Below, one piece after another: positions 15,945-24,550 of a stretch of 45,726 bases of DNA. The DNA comes from Clostridia bacterium (GTDB lineage Bacteria > Bacillota > Clostridia > Christensenellales > Aristaeellaceae): NCBI GenBank assembly GCA_017396845.1, contig JAFQKQ010000015.1, positions 1 through 45,726 of the forward strand, written 5' to 3'. The position numbers and the translations under genes were made by a program. Positions within the stretch are counted from its first letter, which is position 1; every line of letters starts with the position of its first letter. The notes under the pieces are model-generated. The model made no database searches. It saw only the letters and a program-made list of their open reading frames with translations, and was not told the origin of the DNA.

Positions 15945-15987
15945 ACCGAAAATCGTCATCCGGCATAAAATGATGCGTAAGGGGATG

Positions 15988-16239
15988 ATGCGGGTGAATT
16001 TTTCTGATCTTAAGCAAAAGGATGTTATCAACATATCGGACGGGAGAAGGCTTGGAAAGCCTACGGACGTAGCATTTAACGAAAACGCGTGCATAGAGGC
16101 GCTGATTGTGCCGGATTCGTTCAGCCTGATCGGATGCCTGAAGCAGTCGAAAAGCGGTATACAAATCCCTTGGGAGCGCGTCAGGCGCATCGGAGACGAT
16201 GTGATACTTGTTGAAATAAGTCCCGATTTATGTCAGTGA
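15988..16239 (+). CDS. YlmC/YmxH-family sporulation protein (PRC-barrel)
   Basis: About 83 residues of a single PRC-barrel domain: a SDLxxKDVINISDGRRLGKPTD start, a conserved region around VPDSFSLIG, and an IPWERVRRIGDDVILV ending, all typical of the YlmC/YmxH family found after sigG. The molecular role is unknown. Start choice is uncertain: AAGGGG at 15979-15984 best serves ATG 15988 or GTG 15994. The ATG at 15970 lacks a ribosome site. A terminator follows. Confidence 0.88.
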   Translation: MRVNFSDLKQKDVINISDGRRLGKPTDVAFNENACIEALIVPDSFSLIGCLKQSKSGIQIPWERVRRIGDDVILVEISPDLCQ

Positions 16240-16248
16240 GAGACCCGT

Positions 16249-16279
16249 AAAAAACAGCGCCGGATAAATCCGGTTTTTT
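16249..16279 (+). terminator. Intrinsic terminator after the sigG unit
   Basis: A short stem (CCGGA 16260-16264 with TCCGG 16269-16273, loop TAAA), A-run before and six Ts after. Confidence 0.75.
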
Positions 16280-16351
16280 AACAGCGCATATTCGAAAGCA
16301 AATATTCAGTGAATTTCTCAATCAGAAATTAACAAATTCTATTCAGGAGAC

Positions 16352-16380
16352 TGGACGAAATGTAAATTGCGGTGTATAAT
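16352..16380 (+). promoter_or_regulatory. Promoter for nrdR
   Basis: TGGACG (16352-16357), 17 bases, perfect TATAAT (16375-16380). It lies 32 bases upstream of the nrdR GTG start. I see no clear NrdR box overlapping it. Confidence 0.6.
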
Positions 16381-16412
16381 AGTTCTATGACTATGGCTTA
16401 GAGGTAAAAAGC

Positions 16413-16895
16413 GTGAAATGCGTTTACTGCACGAAAGTGGGAAGCCGAGTTGTGGATTCCCGATTATCTGAAGACGGATTGTCCATTCGAAGGCGCCGCG
16501 AGTGTGAAAACTGCGGAAGAAGATATACCACCTTCGAAAGGGCGGAAGCCGTAACTTTAATGGTAATAAAAAAGAATCGTTCGCGCGAAGCATTTGATTC
16601 GGAGAAGATACGCTCCGGTATTCGTAAAGCCTGTGAGAAACGACCGGTATCACAGGAAGCGATCGATTTGCTGGTTGAAAAAATAGAAAGACGTATTTTC
16701 CTGATGGAAGAGTCGGAGATCACTACCGATGCAATAGGAAAAATGGTGATGGACGTACTCAGACATACGGATGAGGTGGCATACGCAAGATTTTCCTGCG
16801 TATATCATCAGGTGAACGATCTGAAAACCTTTGTGGACGAGCTTGAAAGACTGATCAACGAAAATCGGGGTAAAGCTGACGAAACGGTCAGATGA
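16413..16895 (+). CDS. nrdR: Transcriptional repressor NrdR
   Basis: The 160-residue protein has the N-terminal zinc ribbon CVYC (Cys3, Cys6) and CENC (Cys31, Cys34) with the VVDSR and RRECENCGRRYTTFE signatures. An ATP-cone follows (about 49-139). NrdR senses nucleotides and represses ribonucleotide reductase genes. Start is GTG, with GAGGT 7 bases upstream. The PhoB-type regulator gene begins 34 bases after the stop with no terminator between, so they may be co-transcribed. Confidence 0.97.
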   Translation: MKCVYCTKVGSRVVDSRLSEDGLSIRRRRECENCGRRYTTFERAEAVTLMVIKKNRSREAFDSEKIRSGIRKACEKRPVSQEAIDLLVEKIERRIFLMEESEITTDAIGKMVMDVLRHTDEVAYARFSCVYHQVNDLKTFVDELERLINENRGKADETVR

Positions 16896-16929
16896 TATAT
16901 CCAAATACGATAGAAAAGGGGAAACGCAC

Positions 16930-17634
16930 ATGGCTAACAACGAACTGATTCTCGCTGTCGATGACGAGGCCCATATCCTTGAATTGCTTTCGTTCAATTT
17001 GGAGGCTTCCGGCTATCGAGTAGTGACCGCTGCAACCGGTGAGGATGCGCTTGTCGTATGCGCACATGAGCGTCCTACGCTGGTGCTTTTGGACATCATG
17101 CTGCCGGGCATTGATGGAATGGAAGTGTGCCGCCGCCTGAAGAGCGCGCCGACCACCGCAGATATTCCGATCATCATGCTGACCGCCAAGGGCGACGAAG
17201 TTGATAAGATTCTCGGCCTTGAGCTGGGCGCGGACGACTATATCACGAAGCCCTTCTCTGTACGTGAGCTGATTGCACGCGTAAAGGCTCTGCTTCGCCG
17301 TGCCGCACCGCAGAATGAAGAAGAAGGCATCCTCCATGTAGGCGGCCTTACGATCGACGTAGGCAATTACGAGGCATTCAGAAACGGAGAAAAACTCTCT
17401 CTTACGCTGAAGGAATTCGAGCTTCTCAAGCTCCTTGTCATCAGCCGCGGAAAGGTTCTCACCCGTGACTTCCTGCTGGATCGCATCTGGGGCTATGAGT
17501 TCTACGGCGAGACCCGCACGGTAGACGTACACATCCGCCATATTCGCCAGAAGCTGGGCGATGACGCGCATTACATCGAAACCATTCGCGGCGTTGGCTA
17601 TAAGTTCAACGACAGGCAGGATAACCGTCTATGA
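16930..17634 (+). CDS. PhoB/OmpR-family response regulator
   Basis: The 234-residue protein has a receiver domain (VDDE acidic pocket at 10-13, phosphoacceptor Asp55 in LLDIMLPG, Lys107 in ITKPFS). An OmpR/PhoB winged helix follows with the GETRTVDVHIRHIRQKLGDD recognition-helix region and an IRGVGYKF ending. It most resembles PhoB/PhoP of phosphate control. No pst or phoU gene is in the window, so the regulon cannot be named. The stop overlaps the kinase start by 4 bases (ATGA). The gene has C-ending codon bias like highly expressed genes. Confidence 0.93.
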   Translation: MANNELILAVDDEAHILELLSFNLEASGYRVVTAATGEDALVVCAHERPTLVLLDIMLPGIDGMEVCRRLKSAPTTADIPIIMLTAKGDEVDKILGLELGADDYITKPFSVRELIARVKALLRRAAPQNEEEGILHVGGLTIDVGNYEAFRNGEKLSLTLKEFELLKLLVISRGKVLTRDFLLDRIWGYEFYGETRTVDVHIRHIRQKLGDDAHYIETIRGVGYKFNDRQDNRL

Positions 17635-19412
17635 GAAATAAGGCCGCCATTAAAGCGACCTTGCTGAACCTGATAATTTGTGTGCTGCTGATCGCGGTGA
17701 GCTGCGTGTCGGCAGCACAATCGCAAAAGGGAATCGCGGAAGAGGAACTCAGAGTCCGCTGCCTTTTTGCAAGAGAGCTTATGGAAAGCTCAGCGAGCAA
17801 GGATGCTCCCGAAGGGCGCTTAGAAGGCGTTCTTAAAAAGGGTGACATCCTTTTCGCTTATTTCGGGACAAACGGCAAGGTTGTCGAAAACGATATGGAC
17901 TTTAACCCGAAAATGCCAAACGCCCGCGAATTCAGCAAAAGCACAGACGGCATATACATCAATTCCCAAAACGATAAAGATGGAAACAAGGTTCTGATTG
18001 CGTATCAGAAGCTTGAAGACGGAAGCGTAATTGCGTTTGCAAAGGAAACGGTTTCCTTTGGAGACATTTTTGCGGATTCCGTCTGGATGTATGCGTCGAT
18101 TGTTTTGGCTGCAGTGATCGTTCAGTTCGTAATTGTATACCGCGCGGTAGGCGGTGCGGATTCCATGGTGGAATCCGTCATGCGCGTATTGGAAGACTTT
18201 ACCGAGGGCAATTTTGACAGCCGTATCAGCGGCGTAACAGCCGTATCGCCGACCGTTGCCGCCAAGTACAACTCCATCTTTGCGCGCGTGCAGGACAGGG
18301 TTTTCAACCAGCAGAAGCGCAACAGAGTTGTCGGGCAGATGCTGAACCAGATGAAAAACGGCATCATCACGGTGGATACAAAGCTGAATCTGAGCTTCAC
18401 AAGCATAAGCACCGGCGAGCTGTTTGGCGTGAACCTGAAAGATACCGACGGTATGCCGATTGCTTCCGTGTTCAACAATGAAGAGCTTGAACAGGCTTTT
18501 AAAGAGGCGATGAGCCAGGGCAGCGGCAATGTTATCACCGAGGAGATCGAGGGAAGAAGACCCGATACCAGCGTAAGACCCATGCGCATATATGCCTCCG
18601 CGCTCTACAGGGAAGGCAAATGCACGGGCGCGCTGGGTGTGGTTGAAGATATCACGGAGATCAGAAAGCTTGAACAGCTCAGAACCGACTTCGCTGCGAA
18701 TGTATCTCACGAGATGAAAACGCCGCTTACGTCGATCAAGGGCTTTGTCGAAACGCTTCAGGCCGGCGCTGTGGATAATCCGGAAATGGCGAGAAAGTTC
18801 CTGAACATTATCATGATCGAAGCCGATCGCCTCACAAGACTGATTAACGACATACTTTCCATTACCAAAATGGAATCCGGTAACGAGAGCGTCGAGATCA
18901 AGAAGATCGCCATCGACCGCACGGTGGAAGAGGTTTGCGAGCTTCTCAAGATTCACGCCAGCGAAAAGGAAGTTACCGTGAAAGCGCACAGGAACGAAAA
19001 GCCTGCCTACATCATGGGAAATCCTGACCGCGTAAAGCAGCTGCTTTTGAACTTGATTGAAAACAGCATAAAGTATAACAAGACCGGCGGCTTTGTCAGC
19101 GTAAAGGTGATGGAGGATGATCAGAATATCAATCTGATCGTAGCGGATACCGGAATCGGAATTCGCGAGGAAAACCTTCCCAGGCTCTTTGAGCGCTTCT
19201 ATCGGGTAGATAAGGGCAGAAGCCGCGCAATGGGCGGAACGGGATTGGGACTTGCCATTGTAAAGCACATTGTAAACAGCATGAACGGCATGATTGAGGT
19301 TCATTCGAAATACGGCGAAGGCACGGATTTTCTGATTACGCTTCCCAAGGCGCCTGAGGAAGAAATGCCGGAGGCGCCGGATGACAAGAAAGAGAATACG
19401 GAGGAAGCGTAA
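17631..19412 (+). CDS. PhoR-type sensor histidine kinase
   Basis: The 593-residue protein has two membrane segments (about 8-28 and 152-171) enclosing an outside sensor domain. A HAMP-like linker, a PAS domain (about 235-345) and a dimerisation domain with His360 in the SHEMKTPL box follow. The ATPase domain has the N box (LLNLIENSIKYN), DTGIGI and GGTGLGL. The end is an acidic Pro/Glu-rich tail. It should autophosphorylate His360 and pass phosphate to the regulator encoded just upstream, with which it is translationally coupled. The signal is unknown; phosphate limitation is suggested only by family likeness. Confidence 0.93.
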   Translation: MRNKAAIKATLLNLIICVLLIAVSCVSAAQSQKGIAEEELRVRCLFARELMESSASKDAPEGRLEGVLKKGDILFAYFGTNGKVVENDMDFNPKMPNAREFSKSTDGIYINSQNDKDGNKVLIAYQKLEDGSVIAFAKETVSFGDIFADSVWMYASIVLAAVIVQFVIVYRAVGGADSMVESVMRVLEDFTEGNFDSRISGVTAVSPTVAAKYNSIFARVQDRVFNQQKRNRVVGQMLNQMKNGIITVDTKLNLSFTSISTGELFGVNLKDTDGMPIASVFNNEELEQAFKEAMSQGSGNVITEEIEGRRPDTSVRPMRIYASALYREGKCTGALGVVEDITEIRKLEQLRTDFAANVSHEMKTPLTSIKGFVETLQAGAVDNPEMARKFLNIIMIEADRLTRLINDILSITKMESGNESVEIKKIAIDRTVEEVCELLKIHASEKEVTVKAHRNEKPAYIMGNPDRVKQLLLNLIENSIKYNKTGGFVSVKVMEDDQNINLIVADTGIGIREENLPRLFERFYRVDKGRSRAMGGTGLGLAIVKHIVNSMNGMIEVHSKYGEGTDFLITLPKAPEEEMPEAPDDKKENTEEA

Positions 19413-20546
19413 ATGGAATTGAGAAAGTTTCCCGGAACGGATATTTCGGCATCGGTGTTAGGCATGGGTTGTATGCGTCTGCCGGTGCTTGACGAAGAGA
19501 ATCATCCCATCGACGAAGAAAAGGCGATAAAGATGATCCGCGCGGCCATTGACGGAGGCGTTACCTACGTAGATACCGCATACGGCTATCACAACGGAAA
19601 AAGTGAAGTGGTGGTTGGCAAGGCGCTCAAGGACGGATACCGTGAAAAGGTGACGCTTACGAGCAAACTGCCGCTGTGGCTGGTGGAAAAGAGAGAGGAT
19701 ATGGAAAGACTGCTTGACGAGCAGCTCAAGCGTCTGGAAGTGGAATACCTCGATTTCTATCTTGCGCATGCGGTCAGCAGCGATCGCTTTGACAAGGTAG
19801 TAGAATTGGGCCTGTTTGAATTCCTCGACGAAATGATTGCCAAGGGAAAAATCCGCTATCCCGGATTTTCGTTCCACGACAATAAAGAAGTGTTCATTCG
19901 CGTAATCGACAGCTATCCATGGAAGCTTGCCCAGGTGCAGATGAATATTCTGGACGAATTCAATCAGGCGACAATGGAAGGAATTGAGTACGCAAAGAAA
20001 AAGGGAATCGGCGTCGTCATCATGGAGCCTCTTCGCGGAGGAGCGCTTACGCAGTCGGTTCCGGCTGAAATCCTGAAGCTTTACGATGAATTCAAAGTAA
20101 AGCGTTCTCCGGCTGAATGGGCATTCAGGTATCTCTATGACCGCGATGAAATCGTAACGATACTTTCCGGTATGTCCACCATGGAGCAGATTGAAGACAA
20201 CCTGAAAATATTTGAATCTGCAAAGGCCGGCGTGATGGAAGATCAGGAAAAGGAGCTTCTTAAAAATGTCCGCCTGACCTATGAAGCGCGCGTTCGCATC
20301 GGCTGCACGGGCTGCAGCTACTGCCAGCCCTGCCCGCAGGAAATCAAGATCCCGCAGATTTTCAAAAGATACGATACCGCCAGTATGTTTAACGATTTGA
20401 AACAGTTCTATGCCCGTTACGGCGAAAAGCCGGCGGCGGAAAGATGCGTGGAATGCGGCTCGTGCGAAAGCGCATGTCCGCAGAATATCAAGATCCGCGA
20501 CTGGATCAAGACGATCGACAGGGAATACAGGGATACGCTGAAATAA
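19413..20546 (+). CDS. Aldo/keto reductase with C-terminal 4Fe-4S ferredoxin domain
   Basis: The 377-residue protein has an aldo/keto reductase barrel with the catalytic set Asp54, Tyr59, Lys85 and His119, and a MGCMRLP opening. It ends in a ferredoxin-like domain with CTGCxxCxxCP and CVECGSCxxACP motifs for two Fe-S clusters. Such fusions are common in anaerobes; substrates are mostly unknown. It begins directly after the kinase stop codon, which suggests the same transcript as the two-component pair. No functional link is proven. Confidence 0.92.
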   Translation: MELRKFPGTDISASVLGMGCMRLPVLDEENHPIDEEKAIKMIRAAIDGGVTYVDTAYGYHNGKSEVVVGKALKDGYREKVTLTSKLPLWLVEKREDMERLLDEQLKRLEVEYLDFYLAHAVSSDRFDKVVELGLFEFLDEMIAKGKIRYPGFSFHDNKEVFIRVIDSYPWKLAQVQMNILDEFNQATMEGIEYAKKKGIGVVIMEPLRGGALTQSVPAEILKLYDEFKVKRSPAEWAFRYLYDRDEIVTILSGMSTMEQIEDNLKIFESAKAGVMEDQEKELLKNVRLTYEARVRIGCTGCSYCQPCPQEIKIPQIFKRYDTASMFNDLKQFYARYGEKPAAERCVECGSCESACPQNIKIRDWIKTIDREYRDTLK

Positions 20547-20584
20547 TAAATTACGCAGTCAAGGAATCAAAAACGGACAATATA

Positions 20585-20624
20585 AAAGAACGCTTCCGGA
20601 ATCCATCCGGCGGCGTTCTTTTTT
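20585..20624 (+). terminator. Terminator after the aldo/keto reductase
   Basis: Outer stem 20585-20593 with 20613-20621, inner stem CCGGA/TCCGG, followed by T's to 20624. Confidence 0.8.
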
Positions 20625-20631
20625 AAGAAAG

Positions 20632-20670
20632 AAAAAGGATGCTTGAGAACAACTATTTCTCAAACATCCT
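20632..20670 (-). terminator. Terminator of the minus-strand NAGPA unit
   Basis: A 14-bp stem with one mismatch (20636-20649 with 20657-20670). On the minus strand it is followed by T's (20632-20635 and beyond). It lies 16 bases past the last gene of that unit. Confidence 0.8.
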
Positions 20671-20685
20671 CTTTTAAAAGGAAGG

Positions 20686-21828
20686 TTATTCAACCAGGAA
20701 ATCGATGTCGTAGATCAGCCACTTGTCGCCGTTTTTCTCCAGGAACAGAAGTGACGCCCAGTGGTAGGTGTTTTCTTTGCCCTTCGTGATGGATGTATAA
20801 TCCAAACGAACCTCGCAGGAGAATATGCTATCGGAGAATGCGACGTAATTGCAGGTCTCAATATTGGCAAAGGAGTATGATTCCGCCTTATTCAGCCAGG
20901 TTCTGTCAAGGCCTAAGATATACTCCTCGGCATTGGAATCGGGCTTCGTAAAGGCGCGTACGTTATTAATCAGAGCGTTTTTCGTAGTAAGCATGCAGAA
21001 CTTCTGAGCAAAGTCTACAATGTGCGCTTCATGCTCTGCGCGCATGGCTTCATCCTGATAGTTATAAGAGAAGGCAAATGTATTGTTTCCTTTGTCCGTA
21101 AGCGCAACGGGTTGTCCGTTTGCATCTGCCGCCTTGATTTCGGGAACGCCCAGCGCTGTGGTGAAGCGGTAGGTGCAAAGGGAGGTGGGTACGTTTAATT
21201 GCTCGGGAAGATGACCGTCGGCAAACGTTTTTTCGCCGCTTGATACGATATGATCAACAGACACGGGATTTCCGTTTACGAAGAGAGACGAGCCTTCCGG
21301 AACGGTTACGGTGTAGGTGATCGGCTGGATGACGTCGGTTGTAATGTCGCCGGGCGCATAAACCTCTACATCTCCAAGGAAGCCGCAGTTTACCTTTTCG
21401 CCGGTCTTTTCAATGGTAAAGGAAGCAAACGAGCGGCCGTTTGAAGTAACGGAATACTTTTTTACGTTCGGGTCCTTGGAAGGAACTTCCTTATAGTCGA
21501 TATAGGTTCCTTCGGTAAGAGAGGAAATGTAATTCACATAATCCTCTTCATCTTCAAGGGAAAGCTCGGAGTGATCTTCATAGGTGTAGAGCTTCTTGTA
21601 ATCCTGTTCTATAAAGATCTTTCCGAATTCCTCCGCTACGTACTTGGGCTGCACGGATTCATATCTGGAAAGCGTGTCTTCCAGATAGGTATATATAAAG
21701 AAGAAGACAAAACCGATCAGTCCCAGAAGAACAAGATAGAAGAAATAGAAACGAACGTTTCTCCAGATGAGGCGGCGGTTGGTGTACCGCTTTAGCTGCT
21801 TTGCCTGACGCTTGATTTTGTTTGCCAT
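20686..21828 (-). CDS. Unrecognised membrane-anchored extracytoplasmic protein
   Basis: The 380-residue protein has a very basic N terminus (about 1-24, inside), one membrane segment (about 25-48), and the rest outside. The outer part starts with an NTF2-like-looking stretch (about 60-115). A beta-rich region follows with VTVPEGSSLFVNGNPV, resembling the small Ig-like units of clostridial cell-wall proteins. A second NTF2-like region ends the protein (about 265-380, ending WLIYDIDFLVE). I cannot name the family. It lies 11 bases after the NAGPA-domain gene on the same strand, which also has one N-terminal anchor, so both probably work at the outer face of the membrane. Confidence 0.85.
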   Translation of the reverse strand: MANKIKRQAKQLKRYTNRRLIWRNVRFYFFYLVLLGLIGFVFFFIYTYLEDTLSRYESVQPKYVAEEFGKIFIEQDYKKLYTYEDHSELSLEDEEDYVNYISSLTEGTYIDYKEVPSKDPNVKKYSVTSNGRSFASFTIEKTGEKVNCGFLGDVEVYAPGDITTDVIQPITYTVTVPEGSSLFVNGNPVSVDHIVSSGEKTFADGHLPEQLNVPTSLCTYRFTTALGVPEIKAADANGQPVALTDKGNNTFAFSYNYQDEAMRAEHEAHIVDFAQKFCMLTTKNALINNVRAFTKPDSNAEEYILGLDRTWLNKAESYSFANIETCNYVAFSDSIFSCEVRLDYTSITKGKENTYHWASLLFLEKNGDKWLIYDIDFLVE

Positions 21829-21839
21829 AACACAGCCTC

Positions 21840-22949
21840 CTATTTCACAATCCAGGCAGTGGGGAGACGGCGGGAACCGGAGAGCGCCAAGCCGTCGTTA
21901 ATCTGCTCGCCGTTTAAGAACATGCATGCGGAGGAGCCGCCGTCCATGTTGCAGGCGTTAACTGCGCCGTATTCCAGCATGATTTCGATCAGGTCTGCGT
22001 AGGAAGCGCCCAAAGAGTTTGCCTGACGGCCGTCGATGGTAAGCAGAAGCACCGCGCCGTCGGCTCTCTGACCGATGGCGGAGCGGGGGTTGAGTCCGGA
22101 ACCGCCGTCTACCAGCGCAGGCTCTCCGTTAATGATGAGCGCGGGACCGAAGGCGAGCGCGTCTCTGAACGTAAGATTTTCGGCTTCCTGCTTTGTGAAA
22201 TCGCCTACATGCAGTATGTCGTTTTCGTCAAACGCTGCTGCGACGGGATAGCCGTAGCCGGGGCTGTGCAGCTTTTCGCCCTGAGAATATACAAGACCCA
22301 GCGGTTTTCCGCCGTTTCCCTGTCCGCCCGGATCGGAAAACGCGCCGCCGTTGATTCCGCCGACAGCGCCGTATTGCGCGATGATTTCATTTACGCGAAG
22401 GCCGGCTTCGTTGGTAAAGGGGTTGCGGCATACGCCGACGGAAACGCGGGAGGGATCAAGTACTACCATCATATAGCCGCGGTAGGTAGCGCCTACGACG
22501 GTCTCTATGTAAAGCTCTTCTTCCGCTTCTTCGCCGGTTTCCAGAGGCTCGGGATCGCGGGCGCGCACGGTGATCAGACTTACGTCCGTCATTGCATCGG
22601 TCGTTTCGATGGTGTTGCGGTTGAGCGCGTCCTCAACATATCTGTCCTGCATGAACAGGTAGGGCACAAATTTAAGCGCGCTGCTCTCGGTAAGTGTCTT
22701 TACCAGAAGGTCGCTTGCGGTCATGGAAGGGCCGTTAAAAATCTGACCTGCCGCGAGAACGACTGCGAGCGCGACCGCGAGAATCAGCGTAAAAAATACC
22801 AGAAGAATATGGCGGAATGTGCCCCAATGCCAGCGGGAACGAATTTTCCGCATTTCGATCATCTGCGGATCATTCTTCTGGAGAAGGCGCTTTTTCTTGG
22901 GCTGCTCAGAGCGGCGAGAGGGCTTCTGATCTCGGTACTGCCTTAACAT
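21840..22949 (-). CDS. Phosphodiester glycosidase (NAGPA/DUF2233) family protein, membrane-anchored
   Basis: The 369-residue protein has a basic cytoplasmic head of ~45 residues and one membrane segment (about 46-68). An outside NAGPA domain runs from about residue 135 to the end, with signatures NGGAFSD, FGPALIINGEP, NPRSAIGQRADG, LLTIDGRQ and CNMDGGSSACMFLNG. The family includes the enzyme that removes GlcNAc from phosphodiester-linked sugars. In Firmicutes such proteins are linked to wall polymer or exopolysaccharide turnover, which fits an outside location. First gene of a two-gene unit with an unknown anchored protein. Confidence 0.9.
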   Translation of the reverse strand: MLRQYRDQKPSRRSEQPKKKRLLQKNDPQMIEMRKIRSRWHWGTFRHILLVFFTLILAVALAVVLAAGQIFNGPSMTASDLLVKTLTESSALKFVPYLFMQDRYVEDALNRNTIETTDAMTDVSLITVRARDPEPLETGEEAEEELYIETVVGATYRGYMMVVLDPSRVSVGVCRNPFTNEAGLRVNEIIAQYGAVGGINGGAFSDPGGQGNGGKPLGLVYSQGEKLHSPGYGYPVAAAFDENDILHVGDFTKQEAENLTFRDALAFGPALIINGEPALVDGGSGLNPRSAIGQRADGAVLLLTIDGRQANSLGASYADLIEIMLEYGAVNACNMDGGSSACMFLNGEQINDGLALSGSRRLPTAWIVK

Positions 22950-22984
22950 AAGATTTCCTCCGTTGGTTTTACAATCTGCTTTTC

Positions 22985-23013
22985 ATTATACAAAAAAGCG
23001 CATAATAAACCAA
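22985..23013 (-). promoter_or_regulatory. Promoter for the NAGPA unit
   Basis: On the minus strand TTGGTT (23008-23013), 17 bases, TATAAT (22985-22990). The rest of the 22950-23278 gap is AT-rich and holds only this and the divergent promoter. Confidence 0.6.
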
Positions 23014-23201
23014 ATACATGATAAACGATTTCTTATGTAAATGCAAGATGGAATATTACGATTTATTGGGCAACATTATGTAAAATAAGATATGGAAAGA
23101 TAAAAAGGCAGACATATAAAAATGAGAAAGGAATCCGTGGCGCAGGATGTTTGGAAATATGTTTTATTCATGATAAGTCACACCAAGGCGCAAATATGTG
23201 C

Positions 23202-23229
23202 TTGAAATTTAAAGAAATGATGGTATAAT
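23202..23229 (+). promoter_or_regulatory. Promoter for the BMP binding protein gene
   Basis: TTGAAA (23202-23207), 16 bases, perfect TATAAT (23224-23229). A small palindrome (23239-23253, aacggtgaaaccgtt) lies at the start of the transcript and could be a hairpin or operator. Confidence 0.7.
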
Positions 23230-23278
23230 AAATGGGCAAACGGTGAAACCGTTCAAAACAGTATGGGAGGAAACACAC

Positions 23279-24382
23279 ATGAAAAAGCTGCTTGCTCTTA
23301 TTCTTGCTCTCATGATGGCCCTCAGCATGACCGCTCTGGCCGAGAACAAGATCGCGCTGGTTACCGACGTAGGAACCATCGATGACGAATCCTTCAACCA
23401 GGCCTGCTGGCAGGGCGTAGAAGCCTTCGCTACCGCCAACAATATCCCCTACATCTACTATCAGCCCGCTGCTGACTCCACCGACGCCCGCCTCGTTTCC
23501 ATCGATCAGGCCATCGCCGAAGGCGCAAACGTAATCGTTATGCCCGGCTACCTGTTCGGCACCGCTCTTATGGAAGTTCAGGAAGTATATCCTGAGGTCA
23601 CCTTCCTCGCCATCGACGTCGGCGCAGGCGACATGACCTATGACTATGTGAACTACGAAGTTCCCACCGCCAACAGCGTATGCATCACCTTCGCCGAAGA
23701 GCAGGCTGGCTTCCTCGCCGGTTATGCCGCGGTTAAGGACGGCTACACCAAGCTCGGCTTCCTGGGCGGCATGGCAGTTCCCGCTGTTATCCGTTACGGC
23801 TACGGCTTCGTTCAGGGCGCCGATAAGGCAGCTCAGGAAATGGGCGTAGAGATTGAGATCAACTACACCTACGGCGGACAGTTTTTCGGCGACGCCAACA
23901 TCACCGCGAAGATGGAAGGCTGGTATGCCGGCGGAACCCAGATCGTATTTGCTTGCGGCGGCGGTATCTACACCAGCGCTGTCGAAGCTGCTACCAAGAA
24001 CAACGGCATGGTAATCGGCGTTGACGTTGACCAGCACTACATCGGCGAGAAGGGCATTGCCAACGGCGAATACAACTACAATCCCTTCGTAACCTCCGCA
24101 ATGAAGGGCCTTCAGAACGTAACCGAAACCCTGCTTGCTGAGTTCGTAGCCGGCAACTGGGCCAACTACGGCGGACAGTTCATCAACTACTCCCTTGCTC
24201 AGGGCGACTACGTAGGCCTGCCCACCGCTGAGGATTCCTGGTGCTTCAAGACCTTCACCGCCGCTGAGTATGAAACCCTCAAGGCCGCCATCAAAGATGG
24301 CAGCGTAGTAGTAGACAACTCCTCTGACGACGCTGTAAAGCCCGCCGTTTCCGAGAAGACCACTGTTAACTACATTGCGTAA
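23279..24382 (+). CDS. BMP-family nucleoside-type ABC transporter substrate-binding protein
   Basis: The 367-residue protein has a signal peptide (about 1-21, ending MTALA before Glu22) and then the BMP/PnrA fold. It has VTDVGTIDDESFNQ at the mature N terminus, EEQAGFLAGYAA, KLGFLGGMAVP, a YGFVQGA segment and FVTSAMKGL near the end. Relatives bind purine nucleosides (PnrA, NupN). Unlike most Gram-positive relatives there is no lipobox cysteine. GGGAGG 8 bases upstream fixes this ATG, not the earlier in-frame one at 23243. Codons are biased to C-ending forms, so high expression is likely. A terminator separates it from the ATPase and permease genes, which have their own promoter. Confidence 0.92.
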   Translation: MKKLLALILALMMALSMTALAENKIALVTDVGTIDDESFNQACWQGVEAFATANNIPYIYYQPAADSTDARLVSIDQAIAEGANVIVMPGYLFGTALMEVQEVYPEVTFLAIDVGAGDMTYDYVNYEVPTANSVCITFAEEQAGFLAGYAAVKDGYTKLGFLGGMAVPAVIRYGYGFVQGADKAAQEMGVEIEINYTYGGQFFGDANITAKMEGWYAGGTQIVFACGGGIYTSAVEAATKNNGMVIGVDVDQHYIGEKGIANGEYNYNPFVTSAMKGLQNVTETLLAEFVAGNWANYGGQFINYSLAQGDYVGLPTAEDSWCFKTFTAAEYETLKAAIKDGSVVVDNSSDDAVKPAVSEKTTVNYIA

Positions 24383-24404
24383 TTAATAATCGCAATCAAT
24401 GAAG

Positions 24405-24437
24405 AGCGCTCCGGATTTCACCGGGGCGCTTTCTTTT
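24405..24437 (+). terminator. Terminator after the binding-protein gene
   Basis: A 10-bp stem (24405-24414 with 24421-24430, one G-T pair) followed by TTCTTTT. It would let the binding protein be made in excess over the membrane parts. Confidence 0.8.
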
Positions 24438-24478
24438 CATCATTCGAGGATTTTCGCGCAGTTTATGAAAAAAAGGAA

Positions 24479-24507
24479 TTGTAATTTACTCTTCTTTCAA
24501 GTATAAT
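24479..24507 (+). promoter_or_regulatory. Promoter for the nucleoside ABC ATPase-permease genes
   Basis: TTGTAA (24479-24484), 17 bases, perfect TATAAT (24502-24507), about 44 bases before the TTG start. Confidence 0.7.
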
Positions 24508-24550
24508 AGTATATATTATTGTGTAAACCTTTCAAAAGGAGAGATGCGCG

